Below the pieces are notes generated by a model. The model had not been told where the DNA came from. It worked only from the letters and a program-made list of their open reading frames with translations, and did not search any database. A stretch of 64,000 nt of DNA from Amycolatopsis acididurans (lineage in GTDB: Bacteria; Actinomycetota; Actinomycetes; Mycobacteriales; Pseudonocardiaceae). Shown here piece by piece: positions 48,705 through 57,052 of the stretch; the stretch's first letter is position 1; each line of letters opens with the position of its first letter. The stretch covers positions 17,481 to 81,480 of the forward strand of contig NZ_JAAXLS010000028.1 of assembly GCF_012328925.1 (NCBI RefSeq), given 5' to 3'. Both the position numbers and the translations under genes were made by a program.

Positions 48705-49259
48705 TCAGTAGTCGGAAACGAGGTCCTCCGGAACGAGCGAAACCGGGAACGGCAACTCCAGCGTGACAGTGCTGTCGTACTTCGCCTCGGCGGCGACCAC
48801 GTACTCGCCGTCGGCCAGCGACAGACACAGCACGCTCGGTACGTAGGGGTCCACGATCCAGTAGTGCGGACAGCCGGCCTCGGCCAGTTTGGCGCGCTTG
48901 AGCTTGGTATCGATCAGGCGGCTGGACGGGGAGATGACCTCGACCGAAAGAACGGGCACCCCGACGAGTGCCCGTTCCGTGTAATCCGCCCGGCGTCCCA
49001 CGACGACGTCGGGAATGAGCACCGTATCCTCCGCGAGCACCACATCCACGGGCGCGGGCAGTGCCTCGCAGTCGCGGGGACATTCCTTGACGACCGCGGC
49101 CAGGACGCGCGTCACGACGCGCTGATGCAGTGGACGGGGCGATGGGCTCATCAGGAGCACCCCATCCACCAGCTCATAGCGGTGGGCGTCATCGGTGATT
49201 GACTCCAGATCGCTACGCGTCAACGGCTCACGGTGTCTGAACACCGGGACAGTGCTCAT
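48705..49259 (-). CDS. Uma2-family (DUF820) putative endonuclease
   Basis: A 184-aa protein with a restriction-endonuclease-like fold: HRYELVDGVLLMSP, VLIPDVVVGRR (PD motif), LSVEVISPSSRLIDTKLK (ExK-type site) and GCPHYWIVDP. DUF820/Uma2 proteins are abundant in Actinobacteria and Cyanobacteria, with no proven DNA target. ATG 49259 has a GGGGAGC ribosome-binding site and is preferred to an upstream in-frame codon at 49283. Confidence 0.87.
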   Translation of the reverse strand: MSTVPVFRHREPLTRSDLESITDDAHRYELVDGVLLMSPSPRPLHQRVVTRVLAAVVKECPRDCEALPAPVDVVLAEDTVLIPDVVVGRRADYTERALVGVPVLSVEVISPSSRLIDTKLKRAKLAEAGCPHYWIVDPYVPSVLCLSLADGEYVVAAEAKYDSTVTLELPFPVSLVPEDLVSDY

Positions 49260-49709
49260 GCTGCTCCCCAAACGCGTAGTCACGAACCTGGATTCGTTGT
49301 CAGCTTAAGCAGTCACCGTTTCGGTGCGCGCAGGACTCGTCGGGGAAAATGACTCCGACGGCCCAATCGTCACGCTCCGCACTCCCAGCGGCCACACTTC
49401 AGAGTCACCGTAGGTTGCCCACCGGTAACCGCGGTGCTGAATCGAGCTTTCCATTGCGCTGAACGTGTGCCGCTCCAAAACCGGCGGACAATTCAGGAAA
49501 ATGTCGTTCCGCGTATTGGCCCGCGCCATCTTCCCCTGGCCACCCCGTTATCTCGCCGACGATCGGGTGCGATTCGCGCTCAAGTTGTCAATGGTAGCCA
49601 GGCCCAAATCCGGCGGCAACCGCTCCCGATTGAGGGACTTCCCGGATTGTGAGCGAAACCGGTAGCACTTGCCGTTGCGCCCGCATGTTTCACCGCGAAC
49701 GGCTTGGGT
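49260..49709. other. 450-bp gap with no confident gene
   Basis: This stretch is visibly lower in G+C than its surroundings. A 74-codon minus-strand frame (49305-49529: MARANTRNDIFLNCPPV... ending SPTSPARTETVTA) and a 66-codon plus-strand frame (49465-49665) overlap each other. Neither resembles a known family or has a good ribosome-binding site. It may hold a remnant of a lost gene. Nothing else was seen. Confidence 0.5.
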
Positions 49710-49726
49710 ATGCATGACTCATGCAT
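49710..49726. promoter_or_regulatory. Operator palindrome overlapping the MarR start codon
   Basis: ATGCATGA-C-TCATGCAT is a perfect 17-bp dyad with 8-bp arms around a single base. The start ATG of the MarR gene (49721) lies within its right arm. A MarR dimer bound here would block transcription or initiation of its own gene and the coupled transporter. Confidence 0.7.
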
Positions 49727-50254
49727 GAGAAGCGAGCGTGCAACCTGCTCGGGGCCGCGGCCCTGACGATCAGTGACTTGATGCTGGCCGGCGCCGTCAC
49801 GGCTGCTGGTGTCAGCGCGAGTGCGGCCGCCGCGGTCGTGGTGCTCTCCACCGAGCCCGGACTGTCGGTCACCGCGCTGGGCAGGCGCATCGGGCTGAGC
49901 CAGCCCGCGGCGACCCGCATGGTGGACACGCTGGCGGCCCATGGCTTGATCGAGCGCGACGTGACCTCGGCCCGGTCGGTCTCCGTCCGTCTGACGGCCG
50001 AAGGCGGGCGCATGGCCGGGCGGATACTGCGTTCCCGCGAGGAGCAGCTGGCCAGGATCGTGGGCGGCCTCAGCGGGTCCGAACAGCAAACGCTGGTCGC
50101 CCTGCTCGGCAAGCTCCTGGCCGGCGCTTATGCGGAACGGCCCGACGCAGCCCGGTTGTGCCGGCTGTGCGACCGCGCGTGCTGCGTCGCCGGCGGGCAG
50201 GTGTGCCCGGTCGGTCAGGCCGAACGGACGAAGGCGGCGGGCCGGTGTGGGTGA
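49721..50254 (+). CDS. MarR-family regulator with Cys-rich tail
   Basis: A 177-aa winged-helix regulator (ALGRRIGLSQPAATRMVDTLAAHGLIERD, shown in parts as LGRRIGLSQPAATRMVDTL and HGLIERD). The wing is TSARSVSVRLT. The C-terminus has six cysteines in ARLCRLCDRACCVAGGQVC-P, a CxxC-x3-CC-x6-C pattern that could bind a metal or respond to oxidants. It is coupled by an 8-bp overlap to an EamA-type exporter gene, so an efflux-control unit is likely. A 17-bp palindrome spans its start. Confidence 0.88.
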   Translation: MHEKRACNLLGAAALTISDLMLAGAVTAAGVSASAAAAVVVLSTEPGLSVTALGRRIGLSQPAATRMVDTLAAHGLIERDVTSARSVSVRLTAEGGRMAGRILRSREEQLARIVGGLSGSEQQTLVALLGKLLAGAYAERPDAARLCRLCDRACCVAGGQVCPVGQAERTKAAGRCG

Positions 50255-51092
50255 GCTGATGGCGTTGTTCGCGGCCGTGTGCTTCGGGGTCACCCATTTC
50301 GTCAACGGCCTGGCCGCGCGGCGGGCACCCGCCTTGACGGTGTCGCTGTTCGCGCAAGTGGGCGGGACCGTCGTCACCGTGCTCGCCGCGCTGGTGTGGA
50401 CATCCGCGGCGGCCTCGCCGGCGGAGCTGTGCTGGGGCGCGCTGTCCGGTGCCGGAACCGGGGTCGGGGTGGCGTTCCTCTACCGCGCGATGAGCCGGGG
50501 CGCGCTCAGCGTCGTGGTGCCGATCAGTGACGTCGGGGCGGTGGCCATTCCGGTGCTGGTCGGCTTCGCGCTGCTGGGGGAGCGACCGGGAGTGATGAGC
50601 GCGGTCGGTGTCGCACTGGCGCTGCCCGCGATCTGGTTGACCTCCGCCGAGCCGGCGCCCCCGGGGCAGCACCGCACGACCCCGGCGCCGGCCCTGCGGG
50701 ACGCACTGATCGCCGGCGTCGGGTTCGCCGTGCAGTTTCTGGGCATGACGCGCGTTCCGCTCGCGGCGGGGCTGTGGCCTGTGGCGGCGAGCCGTGTGGT
50801 GTCCGTGGTGGTGATCATCGCGTTGATCGCGGGCAGCCGGCCCGGACTGCGCGTGCCGGGAGGCTGGGCGATCACGACGGCCGGTGCCGGAGCGCTCGGC
50901 AGCGTCGCGATCGTGTTGTACTGGGTCGCCAGCCATCAGCAGCTGGTCGCCATCGCCACCGTGCTTTCCGCGTTGTACCCGGCGATTCCGGTCGTGCTGG
51001 CCCTGGTGGTGTTGCGGGAACGGATCGGCCGGCGGCAGGTCGCCGGATTGTGCGGCGCGGCGGGCGCCATCGCACTGCTCGCGCTCGCCTGA
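50247..51092 (+). CDS. EamA/DMT-superfamily transporter
   Basis: A 281-aa membrane protein with ten predicted helices in two EamA repeats (LMALFAAVCFGVTHFVNGL to LALPAIWLTSA, then ALRDALIAGVGFAVQFLG to GAAGAIALLALA). The conserved end-of-repeat motifs FLYRAMSRGALSVVVPISD and LALVVLRERIGRRQVAG are present. DMT exporters expel amino acids, nucleosides or drugs. GTG 50247 overlaps the MarR stop; ATG 50259 is an alternative start. Probably controlled by that MarR protein. Confidence 0.9.
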   Translation: MGELMALFAAVCFGVTHFVNGLAARRAPALTVSLFAQVGGTVVTVLAALVWTSAAASPAELCWGALSGAGTGVGVAFLYRAMSRGALSVVVPISDVGAVAIPVLVGFALLGERPGVMSAVGVALALPAIWLTSAEPAPPGQHRTTPAPALRDALIAGVGFAVQFLGMTRVPLAAGLWPVAASRVVSVVVIIALIAGSRPGLRVPGGWAITTAGAGALGSVAIVLYWVASHQQLVAIATVLSALYPAIPVVLALVVLRERIGRRQVAGLCGAAGAIALLALA

Positions 51093-51100
51093 CCCACGGA

Positions 51101-51799
51101 TCAGGCCGCCACCGCGAACGCCTCGGTGGCCGGTTCGGAAAGCCGCGGCTCGCATTCGACCAGCAGTGCGGTCGCGTTGTCGGTGCCGCCCGCGGCCAGC
51201 GCGGCGTCCACCAGGGACCGGGCGGAGTTGCTGGGCCGCCGCAGGAGTTCGGCCATCGTCGCAGGCGGAAGGCGCTTGTGCACCCCGTCGGTGGTCAGCA
51301 GCAGGCCGGCCGGACGGCGCAGCGCGGTGAGCCCGAACCGGGTCGCGCCCGCGGTGCGCACGCTCGTGGTGACCATGTGCTCCATCTGCGGCGAGGCGTC
51401 CTGGCCGCGGTCGCGGAAGTACTGGGCGAGCGTGTGGTCGTGGGTGAGCTGCCGCAGTGAAGCACCGTCCCAGGCGTAGGCGCGGACGTCGCCGACCCAG
51501 CCGATGTGATAGCCGCCGGCGTAGGGCACCGCGACCACGAGGACACAGTCGCCCGAGGACGGATCGCCGCTGACCGCCCCCTGCGCGGCCAGCAGCGAGT
51601 CCACCGGGCCCGCCGAGGTGAGCACGGCGGCCGACACGGCGATCCGCGCCGCGCGGGCCGCGGCGGGGGAGTCGCCGATCCCGTCCGCGACGGCGAACAC
51701 GGGCGGTTCACCGAAACCGCTCGCCGCGTCGGCGTTGACCGACCGAGGGCCGCGGGCGCTCGCACTGTGCCAGACGACCTGAGCGAGGGGATTGATCAT
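51101..51799 (-). CDS. PP2C-family serine/threonine phosphatase
   Basis: A 232-aa metal-dependent phosphatase. The acidic metal ligands lie in RSVNADAASG, VFAVADGIGDSP, LTTDGVHKRLP and GTDNATALLVE, and GWVGDVRAYAW matches the PP2C core strand. The first motif (usually RxxNEDA) reads RSVNADA, missing the Glu. ATG 51799 follows GGAGGG. It lies downstream of the glycosyltransferase operon, separated by 92 bp, and its protein kinase partner is not in the window. Confidence 0.85.
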   Translation of the reverse strand: MINPLAQVVWHSASARGPRSVNADAASGFGEPPVFAVADGIGDSPAAARAARIAVSAAVLTSAGPVDSLLAAQGAVSGDPSSGDCVLVVAVPYAGGYHIGWVGDVRAYAWDGASLRQLTHDHTLAQYFRDRGQDASPQMEHMVTTSVRTAGATRFGLTALRRPAGLLLTTDGVHKRLPPATMAELLRRPSNSARSLVDAALAAGGTDNATALLVECEPRLSEPATEAFAVAA

Positions 51800-51891
51800 G
51801 GTTCCCTCCTTTGCCTCTGCTGTCCAGTGTCGAGCGCCCGCCTGTGGTGGCCCTGTGGTCTTTGTGAAGCGAACCTGTGAGATCGGACCGC

Positions 51892-53814
51892 TCAGGACGT
51901 CAGCACGTACACCGTCGAACCGCCGACCGTGATCGAGCTGAAGTTCGCCTCGACCCACTGCTGGATCGCGCTCGAGGACGAATCGGTGCCGCCCGTACCG
52001 CCGCCGCCCATGCCGCCCGCGAGGTAGTACTTGACCTCACCGGCCGCGACATAGGCCTTGAACTGGGCCAACGTCGGCGAGTTGTCGGTGCCGCTCCAGC
52101 CGCCGATCGCGATCACCGCCTTGCCGCTGGCCAGTTCCAGCTCGGCCGCGGTCTGCGAACTGCCTGCCGCCGCCGCCCATTTCGTCGTGGTCTGCGACAG
52201 CAACGTGGTCAGTTCGGTGGACGATTCGCCGCCCTGCGCGCCACCGGCTGCCCGTCCGGCACCGGTCGGCGCGGAGCCGCCGGGCGCCTGGCCGCTGCCC
52301 GTCGGCGGCGTCCCGCCCATGTTGCCGCCCATCGAGGTGCTGGACGGGCCCGAAGCCGGGATCGAGCCGGTGTGCGGCCGGCTCGCGGTGGTCACCGCGT
52401 ACGCCGCGCTGCCGAGGCCCAGCGTCAGCACCGCCGCCGCGAGCAGCACCGTCGCGGCGCGCCGGAACTCGTGCAGCCCCACCGCGATCCCGGTGGCCGT
52501 GAGCAGCCCCACCGCCACGAGCACGAACTTCAGCCACGGCAGGTAGTCCGGGGAACGGTCGAGCAGGATGTAGTCCCAGATCGCGGTCACCGCGACCATC
52601 GCGGCGAGCACCACCCGTGCGGAAAGGTTGGCCCGGCCCAGCCACAGCGCACGCCCCGAGACGGCGACCAGTGCGGCGATCGCCGGAGCCAGCGCGACCG
52701 AGTAGTACGGGTGCACCGTGCCGCTCATGTAGCTGAACACGATCCCGGTGACCAGCAGCCAGCCGCCCCACAGCACCAGCGCGACCCGCGTGCGGTCGGT
52801 GCGTGGCGCGCGCCGGGTGAACCACAACCCGGCACCCAGCCCGATCAGCGCAGCGGGCAGCAGCCACGAGATCTCCCCGCCCCAGGAGGAGTTGAACAGC
52901 CGCGTGATCCCGGCGCTGCCGCCGAAACCGCCGCCACCGCCCATTCCGCCACCGGCGTTGCCGTCGCCGCCGAAGATGCGGCCGAGACCGTTGTAGCCCA
53001 GTGCGAGTTCGAGCAGGCTGTCGTTCGCCGAGCCGCCGATGTAGGGCCGCGAGGACGCGGGCCAGATCTCCACCAGCGCGACGAACCAGCCCGCGGACAC
53101 GAGCACCGCGACCGTCGCGGCGGCCAGGTGCAGCAAACGCTTGCCCAGCGAGGTGTTCGCGGCGATGAGGTAGGCCAGCGCGAACGCGGGCAGCACCAGG
53201 AACGCCTGCAGCATCTTGGTCAGGAAGCCGAACCCGATCGCGACCCCGGCGAACACAAGCCATTTCGGACCGGCCTTCTCGATCGCGCGGACCGTGCAGC
53301 AGGCGCCGGTCACGAGCAGCAGCACGAGCAGCGCGTCGGGGTTGTCGAACCGGAACATCAGCGCCGCCACCGGGGTCAGCGCCAGCGTCGCTCCGGCGAA
53401 CAGTCCGGCCACCGGACCGGAGGTGCGCTTGACGGTGGCGTAGAGCGTGCCGACCGACGCGACACCCATGACCGCCTGCGGGGCGAGCACCGCGAAGCTG
53501 GAGAACCCGAAGACGCGCGCGAAGCCCACCGCCACCCACATCGCGGCGGGCGGCTTGTCCACGGTGATCGAGTTACCGGAGTCCAGCGAGCCGAACAGCC
53601 ACGCCTTCCAGTTCTGCGTGCCCGCCTGCACGGCGGCGGCGTAGAAGCTGTTGCCGTAGCCGGACGCGGTCAGGTTCCAGAAGTACAGCACGGCCGTCCC
53701 GGCGAGCAGGAGCAGCACGGCCGGTGTGATCCACTTCGGACTTCCGGACCGGCCGGGCCCGCTCGCCCGGTGCCGCGGTTCTGCCCGCGGTGGCCCGGTG
53801 AGAACGCTGGTCAT
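51892..53814 (-). CDS. ArnT-like membrane glycosyltransferase (copy 1)
   Basis: A 640-aa GT-C type enzyme that probably uses a polyprenyl-phosphate sugar on the outer face of the membrane. The N-terminal loop has the catalytic acid in SITVDKPPAAMW, followed by about a dozen helices (VAALMFRFDNPDALLVLLL, GFLTKMLQAFLVLPAFALAY) and a C-terminal extracellular domain with Gly/Ser-rich linkers and a compact IAIGGWSGTDNSPTLAQF fold. ATG 53814 overlaps the GT2-GtrA stop (ATGA). It is a diverged duplicate of the gene at 55154-57052. Confidence 0.9.
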   Translation of the reverse strand: MTSVLTGPPRAEPRHRASGPGRSGSPKWITPAVLLLLAGTAVLYFWNLTASGYGNSFYAAAVQAGTQNWKAWLFGSLDSGNSITVDKPPAAMWVAVGFARVFGFSSFAVLAPQAVMGVASVGTLYATVKRTSGPVAGLFAGATLALTPVAALMFRFDNPDALLVLLLVTGACCTVRAIEKAGPKWLVFAGVAIGFGFLTKMLQAFLVLPAFALAYLIAANTSLGKRLLHLAAATVAVLVSAGWFVALVEIWPASSRPYIGGSANDSLLELALGYNGLGRIFGGDGNAGGGMGGGGGFGGSAGITRLFNSSWGGEISWLLPAALIGLGAGLWFTRRAPRTDRTRVALVLWGGWLLVTGIVFSYMSGTVHPYYSVALAPAIAALVAVSGRALWLGRANLSARVVLAAMVAVTAIWDYILLDRSPDYLPWLKFVLVAVGLLTATGIAVGLHEFRRAATVLLAAAVLTLGLGSAAYAVTTASRPHTGSIPASGPSSTSMGGNMGGTPPTGSGQAPGGSAPTGAGRAAGGAQGGESSTELTTLLSQTTTKWAAAAGSSQTAAELELASGKAVIAIGGWSGTDNSPTLAQFKAYVAAGEVKYYLAGGMGGGGTGGTDSSSSAIQQWVEANFSSITVGGSTVYVLTS

Positions 53815-55073
53815 GACGATTGCCCCTGCACTGGGTCGCCCTGGCGCCGCGGGTGGAACACCCAGCCACGCAGGAGGACGAAACGGAGGATGGTGGTGGC
53901 CAGGTTGGCCGGCACGAGCACGGTGACTTCGAGCGCGACGCTGGTGGCCGGGATCAGCGCGAGCGAACCGCTGGTGAGCACGAGCCCGAGGCCGAACACG
54001 ATCAGCCCCTCGAACTGGTGCCGTGCGACGCGGGAGCAACCGCGGATGCCGAACGTGACGCGCCGGTTGACCGCGGTGTTGCCCACCGCGGTGATCGCGA
54101 GCGCGAGGAAGTTCGCGGCCTGTGCGCCCATGCCCAGCCGCAGCACCAGGAACAGCAGCAGGTAGGCCAGCGTGCTGCCGGCGCCGACGGCGGCGAAGCG
54201 GACCAGCTGGGTCGCCAGCTTCGGGGGCACGCCGGGCGTCGAGACGCCGATCGGTTCCCGCCCCAGCTGGGCGCGCAGTTCGCTGATGGGCAGCGATCCC
54301 GTGGCGAACGCCCTGATCATCCGCGCCACGCCCTTGAGGTCGGCGGTCGCGGTCGCGACGATGTTGACCGAGGAGTCCGGATCGTCGATCCAGTCCACCG
54401 GCACCTCGTGCGTGCGCAGTCCCGCGCGCTGCGCCAGCACGAGCAGTTCGGTGTCGAAGAACCAGCCGGTGTCCTCGACCAGCGGCAGCAGCTGCCTGGC
54501 CACGTCGGCGCGGATGGCTTTGAACCCGCACTGCGCGTCGGAGAACCGTGCGGCGAGCGTGCCGCGCAGGATCAGGTTGTAGCACCGCGAAATCAACTCC
54601 CGCTTCGGCCCGCGCACCACCCGCGCGCCCTTCGCCAGCCGGGACCCGATCGCCAGATCCGAATGCCCGGACAGCAACGGCGCGACGAGCGGGGCGAGCG
54701 CGGCGAGATCGGTGGAGAGGTCGACGTCCATGTACGCGACCACCGGAGCGTCCGAAGTGGACCAGACCGCTTTCAGTGCGCGGCCACGGCCTTTCTCGTC
54801 GAGATGATGGACCTCGACCTCGTCGAACTCGCGGGCGAGCCGCTCGGCGACTTCGAGTGTGGTGTCGGTGCTGGCGTTGTCCGCCACCGTGATCCGGAAG
54901 CGGTAGGGCAGCGTGGCGGACATGTGCGCGTGCAGGCGCCGGATGCACGGTTCGAGGTCGGTTTCCTCGTTGTAGACCGGAATGACGACGTCGAGCACGG
55001 GCCGGCCGGCCCTGGTGTCGATCGGGGTCGTCCCGGCCCGTGGCGCGGACTGAACAGGCATGGCAACGGTCAT
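53811..55073 (-). CDS. GT2 glycosyltransferase fused to GtrA-like membrane domain
   Basis: A 420-aa two-part protein. Residues about 25-270 are a dolichyl-phosphate-mannose-synthase-like GT2 domain (LDVVIPVYNEETDLEPC, VADNASTDTTLEVA, YMDVDLSTDL with DxD, FSDAQCGFKAIR, DTGWFFDTELLVLA). Residues about 290-410 are four helices of a GtrA flippase (FAAVGAGSTLAYLLLFLVL, FLALAITAVGNTAVNRRVTF). It would make and flip a polyprenyl-P-sugar donor for the flanking ArnT-like enzymes. ATG 55073 was chosen. Confidence 0.92.
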   Translation of the reverse strand: MTVAMPVQSAPRAGTTPIDTRAGRPVLDVVIPVYNEETDLEPCIRRLHAHMSATLPYRFRITVADNASTDTTLEVAERLAREFDEVEVHHLDEKGRGRALKAVWSTSDAPVVAYMDVDLSTDLAALAPLVAPLLSGHSDLAIGSRLAKGARVVRGPKRELISRCYNLILRGTLAARFSDAQCGFKAIRADVARQLLPLVEDTGWFFDTELLVLAQRAGLRTHEVPVDWIDDPDSSVNIVATATADLKGVARMIRAFATGSLPISELRAQLGREPIGVSTPGVPPKLATQLVRFAAVGAGSTLAYLLLFLVLRLGMGAQAANFLALAITAVGNTAVNRRVTFGIRGCSRVARHQFEGLIVFGLGLVLTSGSLALIPATSVALEVTVLVPANLATTILRFVLLRGWVFHPRRQGDPVQGQSS

Positions 55074-55153
55074 GAGTCCACAGTGGGCGCTCGCCCTGGG
55101 GTGGCCTTGTGCCTTCGCTGTGCCCGCTCTGTGAAAGGGGAACCGGGGCTGGA

Positions 55154-57052
55154 TCAGGACGTCAGGTCGTAGACCGTGGCGCCGCCGACGGTGGTGGCGG
55201 TGAAGGTGGCCGCGACCCAGTCGGCGATCTCCTGCGCGTCGTCACTGCCCGAGGAGGACCGCATCTGCGAACCGGTGCCGATGAAGTAGTGGATCTTTCC
55301 CTGCTTGACGTAGTCCTGGAACTGCGCGAGCGTCGGCGCGGGATCGGTGCCGTTGAACCCGCCGACGGCCATCACGGGCACGTCCGCCGCCAGCTGATAG
55401 CTCGCCGCCGGGTTGGAGCCCACGGTCGCCGCTGCCCAGGTGTAGCCCGCGCTTGTCGTGCGCAGCAAGGAAGTCAGGGCCTCGCTCGGCGTGCTCGTGG
55501 TGAGCAGGCTGCCGATGCCACCACCCCGGCCACCGCCGCCGGGGAAGCCACCCTGGCCGCCGCCGGGAGCACCCCCCGGCATGCCGCCGCCGAAACCACC
55601 GAACGCGCTTCCGCTCGGTCCCGCGGCCGGGATCGCCCCCGTGTGCTCGGTCGCGGCCGTCGCGGCCGTGTAGGCGCCCGATCCGGCGAGCGAGGCCACC
55701 AGCGCCACCGTCGCGACCCCGCGTGCGGCGGTCACCGGCAGCCGGTCCGCGACGAGGATCAACGCGGCTCCGGCGAGTCCGATCAGCAGCACCGTGTACT
55801 TCAGCCACGGCTGCCAGTCGCCCAGCACCAGATACGCGGTCAGCGCGGTCAGCGCGATACCGCTGGAGAGCAGCCCGGCCGCGATCGGATGGGACCGCAG
55901 CCGCCACAGCCGGGTCGCGCCCATGCCGGCCAGCGCGGCGACCGCCGGGGCCAGCGCCACGGTGTAGTAGGGGTGGATGATGCCGCTCATGAAGCTGAAC
56001 ACGCCACCGGTGATGATCAGCCAGCCGCCCCATGCGATCGCGGACGCGCGCGTGGCGTCGGTCCGCGGTGCACGCCAGGTCAGCCAGATCAGCGCGCACA
56101 ACGCCAGCGCCGCCGCGGGCAGCAGCCACGCGATCCCGCCTGCCATCTCGCTGCCGAACAGCCGCGCCCAGCTGCCGCTGCTCTGCGCACCGCCGAGGCT
56201 GCCCACCTCGTCACCGGTGATACGGCCGAAACCGTTGTAGCCCAAGGTGAGTTCCAGGATGCTGTTGCTCTGCGAGCCGCCGATGAACGGCCGCGACGAC
56301 GCGGGCCACAGCTCGACCACCGCGATGTACCAGCCCGCCGAGACGATCACCGCGCCGAGCGCGGCCAGCGAGTGCTGGAAGCGCTTTCCCAGCGAGGTGG
56401 GCGCTGCGATCAGGTAGGCCAGCGCGAAACCGGGCAGCACGAGGAACGCCTGCAGCATCTTGGCCAGGAAGCCGAAGCCGATCGCGACCCCGGCGAGCAT
56501 CAGCCACTTCGGGCTCGCCTTTTCGATCGCGCGGACCGTGCCGTAGGCCGCGACGACGAGCAGCAGCACCAGCAGCGCGTCGGGGTTGTTGAACCGGAAC
56601 ATCAACGCCGCCACCGGCGTCAGCGCGAGCACCGCGCCGGCGAGCAGCCCGGCGCCCGGCCCGCTCACCCGCCGCACCGTCGCGTACAGCACGCCCACCG
56701 AGCCGACGCCCATCAGCGCCTGCGGCACCAGCACGCTCCACGAGCTGAGCCCGAACAGCCGGACCGACAGCCCCATCACCCACAACGCGGCGGGCGGTTT
56801 GTCGACCGTGATCGCGTTCGACGGGTCGCTGGAGCCGAAGAACCAGGCCTTCCAGCTCTCACCACCGGCCTGCGCGGCGGCCGAGTAGAACGCGTTGGCC
56901 CAGCCGGACGCGCCCAGGCCCCAGATGTAGAGCACCGCGGTCGCGAACAGCAGCCCGAGCACCGCGGGCCGCACCCATCTGGGCTCGCCGGTGCGGCGGC
57001 GGGAGGCGGCTGACGGGCTGTTCGAGGCCGATCGGTCGGCTAGGACGGTCAT
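55154..57052 (-). CDS. ArnT-like membrane glycosyltransferase (copy 2)
   Basis: A 632-aa GT-C type protein with the same layout as copy 1: catalytic loop AITVDKPPAALW, then VAALMFRFNNPDALLVLLL and GFLAKMLQAFLVLPGFALAY, a Gly-rich linker (GGFGGGMPGGAPGGGQGG) and the C-terminal VMAVGGFNGTDPAPTLAQF domain. It overlaps the sensor kinase stop by ATGA. Together with GT2-GtrA and copy 1 it should glycosylate a cell-surface acceptor; acceptor and sugar are not known. Confidence 0.9.
   Translation of the reverse strand: MTVLADRSASNSPSAASRRRTGEPRWVRPAVLGLLFATAVLYIWGLGASGWANAFYSAAAQAGGESWKAWFFGSSDPSNAITVDKPPAALWVMGLSVRLFGLSSWSVLVPQALMGVGSVGVLYATVRRVSGPGAGLLAGAVLALTPVAALMFRFNNPDALLVLLLVVAAYGTVRAIEKASPKWLMLAGVAIGFGFLAKMLQAFLVLPGFALAYLIAAPTSLGKRFQHSLAALGAVIVSAGWYIAVVELWPASSRPFIGGSQSNSILELTLGYNGFGRITGDEVGSLGGAQSSGSWARLFGSEMAGGIAWLLPAAALALCALIWLTWRAPRTDATRASAIAWGGWLIITGGVFSFMSGIIHPYYTVALAPAVAALAGMGATRLWRLRSHPIAAGLLSSGIALTALTAYLVLGDWQPWLKYTVLLIGLAGAALILVADRLPVTAARGVATVALVASLAGSGAYTAATAATEHTGAIPAAGPSGSAFGGFGGGMPGGAPGGGQGGFPGGGGRGGGIGSLLTTSTPSEALTSLLRTTSAGYTWAAATVGSNPAASYQLAADVPVMAVGGFNGTDPAPTLAQFQDYVKQGKIHYFIGTGSQMRSSSGSDDAQEIADWVAATFTATTVGGATVYDLTS

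Noticed and set aside
49305..49529. 74-codon minus-strand frame in the 450-bp gap
   Set aside because: No ribosome-binding site or recognisable family, overlapped by another open frame; kept only as a note on the gap.
53815..54948. Upstream extension of the ArnT copy 1 frame
   Set aside because: Falls over the GT2-GtrA gene in another frame; the true start at 53814 is coupled by ATGA.
55510..55610. Gly-rich repeat run in ArnT copy 2 considered as a tandem DNA repeat
   Set aside because: It is a degenerate GGN-codon linker of the extracellular domain, not an exact DNA repeat.
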